Shown here piece by piece: positions 27,301 to 38,400 of a DNA stretch of 64,000 nucleotides. The stretch is taken from contig NC_066317.1 of the NCBI RefSeq assembly GCF_022539315.1, forward strand, positions 69,647,679 to 69,711,678, given 5' to 3'. The notes below the pieces were generated by a model. The model did not search any database. It had not been told where the DNA came from and saw only the letters and a list, made by a program, of their open reading frames with translations. The translations under genes were made by a program, and so were the position numbers. The first letter of the stretch is position 1. Every line of letters begins with the position of its first letter. The stretch comes from Serinus canaria (Eukaryota; Chordata; Aves; Passeriformes; Fringillidae).

Positions 27301-30300
27301 ATGGCACAGGGACACAGCAGGGACACGGGGACATGGCATAGACATGGGGACATGGCACAGACATGGGGACATGGCACAGACACAGCACGGACACGGGGAC
27401 ATGGCATGGACATGGGGATATGGCACGGACACAGCACAGACATGGGGACACAGCACAGACATGGGGACACGGCACGGACACAGGGACATGGCATGGACAT
27501 GGGGACATGGCATGGACACAGCACGGACACGGGGACACGGCACGGACATGGGGACATGGCACGGACATGGGGACACGGCATGGACATGGGGACATGGCAC
27601 AGACACAGCACAGACATGGGGACACAGCACGGACACGGGGACACGGCACGGACATGGGGACATGGCACGGACATGGGGACACGGCATGGACATGGAGATA
27701 TGGCATGGGGACATGGACAAGGACATGGCACAGGGACATGGCACAGACTCGTCATTCCCTGGGTGGGATCCCGAGATAGATCCTGACCCCCTGGGCAGGA
27801 TCCCAAACCTGGCACAGGTGGCATGGGATGGGCACGGTCCCCTACAGCCCTGGGGTGCAAACTGGCAAGTCCCCATTCCCACACCCAGAGCCCCATTCCC
27901 CCATCCCAATCCCTGCCATTCCCCCATCCCAGTCTCTCCATTCCTCTGTCCCAATCCCTCAATTCCCTCCATCCCAATCCTCTAATTCCCAGATTCATCC
28001 CAATCCTTGCCATTCCCCATCCCAATCCCACAATTCCCCATCCCACACCCCAAACCCCAAATCCCACAAACCCCAGACCCCACTGACCCTCTGGCAGTAG
28101 CCCCCCAGCACGTGCAGGTCGCCCAGTTCCTGATAACCCCCTGAGCACCCCCAAAACTCCCTGAGCACCCCCAAACCCCCACATTCCCCATCCCAATCCC
28201 ACAATTCCCCATCCCAAATCCCAAACCCCAAACCCCAGCCCCCAGCCCCACTGACCCGCTGGCAGTAGCCCCCCAGCACGTGCAGGTTGCCCAACTCCTT
28301 GTGACCCCCTGAGCACCCCCAAATCCCCCAAACCCCCACATTCTACATCCCAATCCCACAATTCCCCATCCCACACCCCAAATCCCAAATCCCAAACCCC
28401 ACACCCCGCTGACCCTCTGGCAGTAGCCCCCCAGCACGTGCAGGTTGCCCAGCTCCTGGTGGTTGTCATCCTGGTTGTACAAATCCTTCAGCGTCTCCCG
28501 CTCCTGGTGCCGGCAGAACTGGGGGGGAGGGGACATTTGAGGTCACCTTTGGGGTCAGGGGGACAGCTTTGGGGTTTGGGGTCACCTCTGGGGTCAGGGG
28601 GACACTTGTGGGGTTAGGGACAGCTGCTGCTGCGAAGCTCCTCAGGGCGGCTCAGGGGTATTGGGGAGGGGGTCGCTCACTGGGGAGGGTGTCGGGGGTT
28701 TTTGGGGGGGTTCAGGGGGTTTTTGGGGTCACTGGCCCTCACCTGGAGGTACAGGCTGTGGTGTCAGGGGTTTTTGGGGTCACTGAGGGTGGTTTTGGGG
28801 TCACTGAGGGGTTTTGGGGTGCTCAGGGTGGTTTTGGGGTCACTGAGGGGTTTTGGGGTGCTCAGGGTGGTTTTGGGGTCGCTCAGGAGTTTTTGGGGTC
28901 ACTCAGGGGTTTTTGGGGTCACTGAGGGTGGTTTTGGGGTCGCTCAGGGGTTTTTGGGGTCACTGAGGGTGTTTTTGGGGTCACTGAGGGGTTTTGGGGT
29001 GCTCACCTGGCGGTACAGGCTCAGGGCCACGGGCTGGTTCTGCAGGGTCATGAAGAAGGAGCCTCGGTTGAGCTCGTTCTTGAGGTGCAGCACCACCGTG
29101 TACACTGCGGGGACAGGGACACGGGGACAGAAGGGTTTTGTTTGGGGTTTTTCCTGCACATCCCAATACCCTCTGTGCCCCTCTGGTCCTCCAGGTGCTC
29201 CCCCAGACCCCCAACCCCCCTGTCCCCTCACCCAGGTCGGTGTCCCCGCTCTCGATGGCCTTGCCCAGGGCCAGTTTGCTCCGTTTCATCTTCAGCAGCA
29301 GCGGCACCTGCTCCCCGCTCCGGGGCTCGTACTCCAGCAGCTGGGCAGGGGACAGCGGTGTGCGTCACCCGGGGGTGGCAGTGCCAGCCCGTGTCCCCTC
29401 CCCGGGCCACCAGCCCACCTTGATGGCCAGCTCGGCGCGGCCGCAGTCGTAGGCGCGCGTGGCGATGTCCGAGTAGGAGATGCCCGCCGTGTCCCCGAGC
29501 TTCTGGTTGATGGCCTGGGCCACCTCCTCGTCCGACTTGTCCTTCTGCTGCACCTGTGGGGACACCGAGGAGCGTCCCCGGATGTCCCCAAGGCGGGGTC
29601 GGGGGTGTCCCCGGGGTGTCCCCTCACCTTGTAGCAGGCCCAGTGTGCCAGGATGCGGCTGACGCCCTGCATCTCCGGCAGGCGCAGGAACTCGCAGATG
29701 CGGATGGCCAGAGGGTACAGGCGACGCAGGACCAGCCTGGGGACACGGGGACAGGGACATCAGGGGGACACGGGACACCAGGGGGACATGGAGGTGTCAG
29801 GGGGACATGGGGGGAAAGGGGGACACCGGGGAGACGGCGAGCATGGAGAGGTCAGGGATCATGGGGGGACAGGGCACACACGAGGGGTTGGGGGACATGG
29901 AGGGGACAGGAGGACACAGGGGGACAGGGGACATGGGGGGACATGGAGGGGTCAGAGGGCATGGGGGAACAGGGGACATGGAGGGGAGATGAAACACCAG
30001 GGGGACAGAGGACATGGAGAGGTCAGGGGACATGGAGGGATCAGGGGGCATGGGGGGACAGGGGACACCAGGGGGGTCAGGGGGACACATGAGGGGTCAG
30101 GGGACATGGTGGGATCAGGGGACATGGGGGACAGGGGGACATGGAGGGGACAGGGGACACCAGGGAGGTCAGGGGCACACACGGGGTGGGCACAGGGAAT
30201 TGAGGAGCTGGGTTGGGTTTGGGAGGTCCCCAGGTGCTGGGAGCTGCTCAGCCCCTGGATATGGGAATGGGATGGGGACATTGGGATGGGGAGTTTGGGA

Positions 30301-33300
30301 TAGATTGGAAAGATGGGAACTTTGGGATGGGGAATGTGGGATGGGGAATGTGGGATGGGGATTTTGGGATATGCAATGTGGGATGGGGAATGTGGGATAT
30401 GCAAAGTGGGATGGGGAATATGGGATGGGGAATGTGGGATGGGGATTTTGGGCTGGGGATTTTGGGATATACAATGTGGGATGAGGATATTAGGACAGGC
30501 ACTGTGGCAGGGAGAATTTGGGCTGGGAACCAGGGGAAGGCTCGGGATGCTCCCGGGGCTGTGGGGCTCCCACCTGTCCAGCAGCACCTCGATGGTGAGC
30601 TGTTTGTATCTGCAGGGACAGTCAAGGCTCATTTGGGATCACGGCTGCCCCGGGAGGCCCCGACCCCACTGCAGGCAGAGGATACTGGGTGAAGGTGAGC
30701 GGGATCCCGATCTGGTAGTCCCGGATGGCGTTGAGGACCCGCAGGTCCTGGCACATGCGCACGAACCCCTCCGGAGGGAACTTATCCAGGAAACACTTCC
30801 CGAAGGAAGCTGCCTGTGGGATCAAGAGGGGAAAATCAGGGAGAATCCTTCAGCTTCAGGCTGCTCCCTCCTCCTCCTCCTGCTGCTGGCTCACCCTCAG
30901 CAGGGATTTCTGGGTGTCGGGCTCGTGCTCGTAGCCCGCGGCCTCGATGCACTGGCCCACGGCCTCGGGGAGCAGCTGCTGCTCCCGGATCTCCCGCAGG
31001 TACTCGTCGGCCTTCTGGCTCTCCTTCTGCAGGGAAAGGGGAATGGGAACCCCTGGGACACAGATCCCTTGGGATCCCAGCCCGGGGGGGCTCTCTGGGA
31101 AGGGGATGTACCTCGTACTCCTTCTGTGCCTCCAGCAGCAGAGCGCCCGGAGCCATGGAGGCGATGCGGAAAATCTCCTGGCTGGCCTCTGCAGGGATGG
31201 GGACAAAACGGGGATGGGGGGGCTGCTCCAGCCTGGGGGTGGCACCTGGGCCCACTGCCAGCACCTGGCAGCACCCTACAGCTTCCATGATCTCCTTCCA
31301 TGACCCCTTCCAGCACCGGGATCGTGGAATGGGTTGGGTGGGAAGGGACATTAAATCCCAACAATTCCATCCCATCCATGGGCAGGGACAGCTCCCACCA
31401 TCCCAGGTGGATCCAAGTCCATCCAGCCTGGCCTTGGGCACTGCCAGGGATCCAGGGGCAGCCCCAGCAAATCTGGGAATTCCAGCCCAGCCCCTGCCCA
31501 CCCTCCCAGCCAGCAATTCCTTGCCAAGATCCCAGCCCAATCTCCCCTTTCCCAGTGGCAGCCATTCCCTGGCTCCTGTCCCTCTGTCCCCTGTCCCCAG
31601 TCCCTCTCCAGCTCTCCTGGAGCCCCCTCAGGGACTCTGAGGATTCCCTGGAGTTTTCCCTCCTCCAGGCGAACATTCCCAGCTCTCCCAGCCTGGCTCC
31701 AGAATCCCAGACTGGTTTGGGTGGGAAGGGACCTTAAATCCCACCCAGCCCCACCAGGGACACCTCCCACCATCCCAGGGTGCTCCAAGCCCGTGTCCAA
31801 CCTGCCCTGGGACCCTCCCAGGGATGGAGCATCCACAGCTCCTCTGGGAATTCCTGTGCCAGGTTCCCCCATCCCAGGAGGGCAGGGAACTCACCTGGGA
31901 TCTCGTGCAGGAACTCGTGGGAGCTGCGGGACAGGATCCTGACCCCGTCCAGCTCGGGCACCAGGTAGGAATCCTCATCCAGGACAAAGCTGGGCTCCCG
32001 CTAAGGATGGCCTTGGACACGGCTCGGGGCCACCCCGGCACTGCCGGGACAGCGCGGAGAGACGGGAATGCCACGGGATGGGGCAGGACCTGGGAACATC
32101 CCATGGGATGGGGAAAGGACATGGGAGCATCCCATGGGACAAGGGAAGGACCTGGGAACATCCCATGGGATGGGGAAAGGACATGGGAACATCCCATTGG
32201 ATGGGGAAAGGACATGGGAGCATCCCATGGGATGGGGAAAGGACCCGGGAACATCCCATGAGAGAGGGGAAGGACCTGGGAACATCCCATGGGACAGAGA
32301 ATGACCCTGGCCAGAGTGGGGCTGGGAGCATCCCATGGGATGGGGGAGCACCTGAGAACATCCCATGACACAGAGCAAAAACCTGGGAACATCCCATGGA
32401 GAGAGAAGGACCTGGGAACATCCCATGGGAGGGGGAAGGACCTGGGAACATCCCATGGGAGGGGGAAGGACCTGGGAGTGTCCCATGAGACAGGGGAACA
32501 ACCCGGGAGCCATGTGGGGTTTGGGAACATCCCATGGGACAGAGAAGGACTTGGGAGCCACTGTGGGGGTTGGGAGCATCACCTGGGACAAGGGAAGGAC
32601 TTGGGAGCATCCAATGGGAGAGAAAAGAATCTGGGAACATCCCACGGGACAAGGGAAGGACCAGAGAACATCCCTAGGGACAGGGGAAGGATCTGGGAAC
32701 CAGACTGGGGCTGGGAACACCCCACGGGAGAGAAAAGGACCCGTGGGCACCCCCTGGGACAAGGGCAGGAGCTGGGAGCACCCCTGGTGACAGAGCACCA
32801 AGGGGACACGCAGGGGCAGCAGCGTGGCTGCCCGGGGAGGTGGCAGCGGCCCGCGGAGTGTCCCTGTCCCCAAAGGATACCGGATGCTCTCCGAGGAGTT
32901 GCCCACCACCATCAGCTGCCGCTCCCAGGCCAGCACCACGGCTCGCTGCCGGCTGCGGGGCCGCGTGCACCTGCAGGAGCCCCAAGCCTGAGCACAGCCC
33001 GGGCACCCCTGGGGGCACCAGGGACACCCGAGGGGCCCGCGGGGCTGCCAGGGGCACTGCCAGGGACAGGGACAGGGACACGGGGACGGGGACAGGGACA
33101 CAGGGACACGGACAGGGACAGCGACAGGGACAGCGACAGCGACGGGGACAGGGACAGGGACACAGGGACAGGGACAGGGACAGGGACAGCTGGCTCACCA
33201 AACCATCTGCTTGGGCGGGGATCGGATGCCGGTGTTGAACTCGCAGAACTTTTCCTGTAGGAGAGGAGAGAGGTCAGGGACACACCTGGGAATGGGAACT

Positions 33301-35396
33301 GGGAATGGGAACTGGGAATGGAGGAACTGGGAATGGGAACTGGGAATGGGAACTGGGAATGGGGAACTGGGAATGGGGAACTGGGAATGGGAACTGGGAA
33401 TGGGAACTGGGAATGGGAACTGGGAATGGGGAACTGGGAATGGGGAACCGGGAATGGGAACTGGGAATGGGAACTGGGAATGGGAACTGGGAATGGGAAC
33501 TGGGAATGGGAACTGGGAATGGGGGAAATGGGAATGGGACTGGGAATGGGGGAAATGGGAATGGGGGACAATGGGAATGGGGGAACTGGGAATGGGGGGA
33601 GCTGGGAATGGGGGGAGCTGGGAATGGGGGGGACTGGGAATGGGGAACTGGGAATGGGGACTGGGAATGGGGGAACTGGGAATGGGGGGGGAACTGGGAA
33701 TGGGGAGGAAACTGGGAATGGGGGGGACGGGGAATGGGGGAACTGGGAATGGGGAACTGGGAATGGGGGAACTGGGAATGGGGGAACTGGGAATGGGGGC
33801 TGGGTGTTTGTTGGGCCACCAGAGGGTCCCACAGGAACTTCCAGATCCAGCTCTGGAGGCAACCAGGGCTCCAAGCAAGATGGGAAAAACATTCCTGCAG
33901 CTCCTGGCTGGTGGTGAAAGGAAAAGGGCTGGATTTGGGATTTGGGATCTGGGATTGTGGGGACAGGAGCAGCACGAGCCCCAGGGCTCTGCCAGGAGCC
34001 CCCAGCACCCACCAACATTTTTAGGGCACAAAAACACAACTCAGACACTGCCAGTGACCTGCAGCAGCTTTTGGGAGAAATTCATTGGATTAAGGGAGTT
34101 TTAGGGATTGTTAAGGATGAGCTTGAAACATTTTTTGGCTTCTGAGGCTCAAAAAAACCTGGAAAATGTTGAAGTTCCCCAGCAAAGACAGAAAATTGTT
34201 GGGCATTGTCCCTGCCCTTTGCTCCTGCAGGGCTGGGAGAAAAGAGGCAAGTGTAAAAAACATCCTAGTGTAAAAAATACAGCATTGAAAAAACCACAGA
34301 ATTGTAAAAATAGACACAATTGTAAAAGAATCCAACTGTAAAAAACATCCAATGGTAAAAACAGATACAATTGTAAAAAAACCACACAATTATAAAAAGT
34401 ATAGAATTCTAAAAAATATACAATTGTAAAAACTATCAATTTGTAAAAGAAAATCCAATTGTAAAAAATACACAATTATAAAAACCAACCAATTATAAAA
34501 AACCATACAATTGTGTGTTTCAACAGGACACTTCCAAAGAAGATCCTTTGCTGATAACAGAGTGCATCTTTTTGCCTTTTTTTAATTAGTATTATTATCA
34601 ATGACAGTCAGAGATTTATTTTTTTATTATTATTACCAATGGCAGGCAAAAATTTTTATTTTTTAAATTATTATTATCAAAGCCAGGCAAAGATTTATTT
34701 GGGTTTTTTGATTATTATTACCAATGGCAGGCAAAGATTTTTTTTAATTATCAATGGAAGGCAACGTTTTTTTATTGTTATCAATGGCAGGCAAAGATTT
34801 TTAAAAATTATTATTATTATTATCAATGGCAGGAAAATTTTTTTAGAATTACTTTTATTAATGACAGGCAAAGATTTAATTTTTTATTATTATTACCAAT
34901 GGCAGGCAAATATTTTTTTATTATCATCATCATCATCATCATCATCACCATCAATGGCAGGCTAAGTTTTGGTTTTTTTAAATTATTATCAGTGGCAGGC
35001 TAAGATTGGTTTTCATTATTATTATCAATGGCAGGAAAACTTTTAATTACTTTTATTAATGACAGGCAAAGATTTATTTATTTTAATTATTATTACCAAT
35101 GGCAGGCAAAGATTTTTATTTTTCAATTATTCTTATCAATGGCAAGCAAAGATTTTTTTTCTTATTTATTATTATCAAAGGCAAGAAAAGATTTTTTTAT
35201 TATTATTACCAATGGAAGACAAAGATTTTTTTAAATTATTATCAACAGCAGGCAATTTTTTAAATTATTATTATTATCAATGGCAGGCAAAGATTTTTTA
35301 AAATTATCAATGACAGGCAAAGATTTATTTGGGTTTTTTTCATTATTATTATTATCAATGGCAGGGAAAGATTTAAAAAAAAAAAAAAAAAAAAAA

Positions 35397-35455
<59 letters not shown>

Positions 35456-38400
35456 CAATGGCAGGCAAAGTTGGTTTTTTATTATTATTATCAGTGGCAG
35501 GCTAAATTTTTTTCATTATTATTATCAATGGCAGGAAAATATTTTTTATTACTTTTATTAACGACAGGCAAAGATTTAATTTTTTATTATTATTACCAAT
35601 GGCAGGCAAAGATTTATTTTTTATTACTATTATCAATGGCAGGCAAAGATTGATTTGGGTTTTTTAAATTATTAATATTATCAATGGCAGGTAAAGATTT
35701 TTAAAAATTATTATTATTATTATCAATGGCAGGCTAAGTTTTGGGTTTTTTAAATTATTATCAGTGGCAGGCTAAGATTTTTTTTCATTATTATTATCAA
35801 TGGCAGAATTTTTTTTTTTTTTACTTTTATTAACGACAGGCAAAGATTTATTTATTTTAATTATTATTACCAATGTCAGGCAATTTTTTTTTTTTTTTTT
35901 TAAATAATTCTGAGTGTCAGGCAGGGCTGTGCAGGTGCTGTCCCCCCCTCACCTTGAGCGAGGCCGCGCCCATCCAGACGGAGCCGCAGTCGGAGAAGAG
36001 CGCCAGGTGCCGCTGGGTGAAGGACACGGCCACGCGCAGGAACGGCCCCGCCGCGGGGCTCAGCCCGGGGGGCGTCTGGGGACACCAATGGGGACACAGA
36101 CTCAGAGGGACAGCGAGGGGATCAGCCCGGGGGGTGTCTGGGCACAGGGGACACCAGTGGGGACACGGACTCAGAGGGACAGCGAGGGGCTCAGCCCGGG
36201 GGGCGTCTGGGGACAGGGGACACCGACGGGACACCCACGGTCTGAGTGACAGTGAGGGGATAAGCCCGGGGGGTGTCTGCGGGGACAGGGGACACCAATG
36301 GGGACACACACGGGCTCAGAGGGACAGCGAGGGGATCAGCCCGGGGGGCGTCTGGGGACACCAATGGGGACACAGGCTCAGAGGGACAGCAGGGGATCAG
36401 CCCAGGGGGTGTCTGGGGACAGGGGACACAAATGGGACACTCACGGGCTCAGAGGGACAGCGAGGGGGTCAGCCCGGGGGGCGTCTGGAGACAGGGGACA
36501 CCGACGGGACACGGGCTCTGAGGGACAGCAAGGGGATCAGCCTGGGGGGTGTCTGCGGGGACAGGGGACACCGACGGGACACACACGGGCTCAGAGGGAC
36601 AGCGAGTGGATCAGCCCGGGGGGCGTCTGGGACGGGACCCAATGGGGACACCACGGGCTCTGGGACAGCAAGGGCTCAGCCCGGGGGGTGTCTGGGGACA
36701 GGGGACACCGACGGGACACACACGGGCTCAGAGGGACAGCGAGGGGCTCAGCCCGGGGGGCGTCTGGGGACACGGGGACACAAATGGGACACTCACGGGC
36801 TCAGAGGGACAGCGAGGGGATCAGGCAGGGCAGGGGGGCACCGCTGGAGTGACCCCTGAGGGGTGGGGTCAGGACAGGGTGGTCACCAGGGGACACCAAT
36901 GGGGACCTCAGAGTGACAGCAAAGGGTGTGGGCAGGGCAGGGGGTGACCACTGGAGTGACCCCTGAGTGGCATGGTCAGGACAGAGGGGTCACCAGGGGA
37001 CACCAATGGGGGCTCAGAGTGACCACAAGTGGTGTGGTCAGGACAGGGGGGTCACCAACAGGGGCCTTGGAGGCATCTGGGATGGGAAAGGATCTGGGAG
37101 CATCCCACGGGACAGGGGAAGGAGCTGGGAACACCCCAAGGGACAGTGGTGACAGCGGAGACAGCGCAGGCCCATCCCAAATTCCCAAAGTGCCTCACCA
37201 GCACGGAGCAGGAGGTGTTGTCCAGCAGGAAGAGCTCCTGTCCCATGGCCAGCAGCACCATGGTCACCCTGTCCTGGGCCAGCACGGTCCAGCACGGGGG
37301 GGGCTTCTGCAGCCCTGAGGGGACAGTGTGACACCCCTGGGACATGGGGACACAGGGACAGAGGGGACACGGGGACAGGGAGGGGCAGACAGAGGGGGAT
37401 TGGGGACTGAGGGCAATGAGGCATGGTGGGACAAGGAGAGGACACAAGGAACAAAGTTGGGACAGGGGTGGACAATGGAGACAGAGAAGGACAGAGGGGG
37501 ACAGGAGGGACAGTGGGGACAGAGCAGAGGGGCACGTGGGACAGGGAGACAGAGGGGATTGGGGACAGAGAAACAAGGACAAAGGGGTGGGGGCGGCAGA
37601 GGGGACAGAGAAACAGAAGGGGAACAGGGAGGACAGAGAGGGACAGAGAGGAACAGTGGGGACAGAACAGAGGGGCATGTGGGACAGAGGGACAGCAGGG
37701 ATTGGGGACAGAGAAACAGAAGGGGAACAGGGAATACAGAGGGGACAGAGAGGGACAGTGGGGACAGAACAGAGGGGCATGTGGGACAGAGGGACAGCGG
37801 GAATTGGGGACAGGGACAGAGAAACAGAAGGGGAACAGGGAGGGCAGAGAGGGACAGAGAAAAAGAAGGGGAACAGGGAATACAGAGGGGACAGAGAGGG
37901 ACAGAGAGGGACATGGGGACACGCACCAGGGACCTCGGGCAGGCGGCGCAGCTTGAGGTCGTCGATGTTGGTGGCGAGGGAGAAGCGCAGCGCTCCCGTC
38001 AGGATGGCCACGCCCGTCCCGAACTCGGTGTGGAAAACCTGCGCCTCCAGCACGTGGTTCTGCAGCACCTCCTGCAGGACACGGCGGGGAGGGGACGCTG
38101 GGGACACCGGGGACACTGGGGACACCGGGGCTCGGCTGACGCAGGCAGTGAGGAGGGGAATGTTCTGCACTCCGGGATGGATTCCAGCTCTTTCCCGAAG
38201 GATGGGACAGCCCCTGGCTCCCCGTGGTTCTGCATCCCCCAAACCCCACCCAGGGCATCTCACAAGGGGCAGAACGAGGGGGAAATGGGGAAGATGAGAT
38301 TGGGGTGGGATTTTGGGAAGGAATTCCTGACTTGAGGGTGAGGAGGGGCTGGGCTGGAATTCCCAGAGCAGCTGTGGCTGCTCCTGGATCCCTGGAAGTG

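Noticed and set aside
33211..34104. Gly/Asn/Trp/Glu repeat protein on the + strand
   Set aside because: Translation of the 13-bp GGGAATGGGAACT array; no start context or neighbouring exons.
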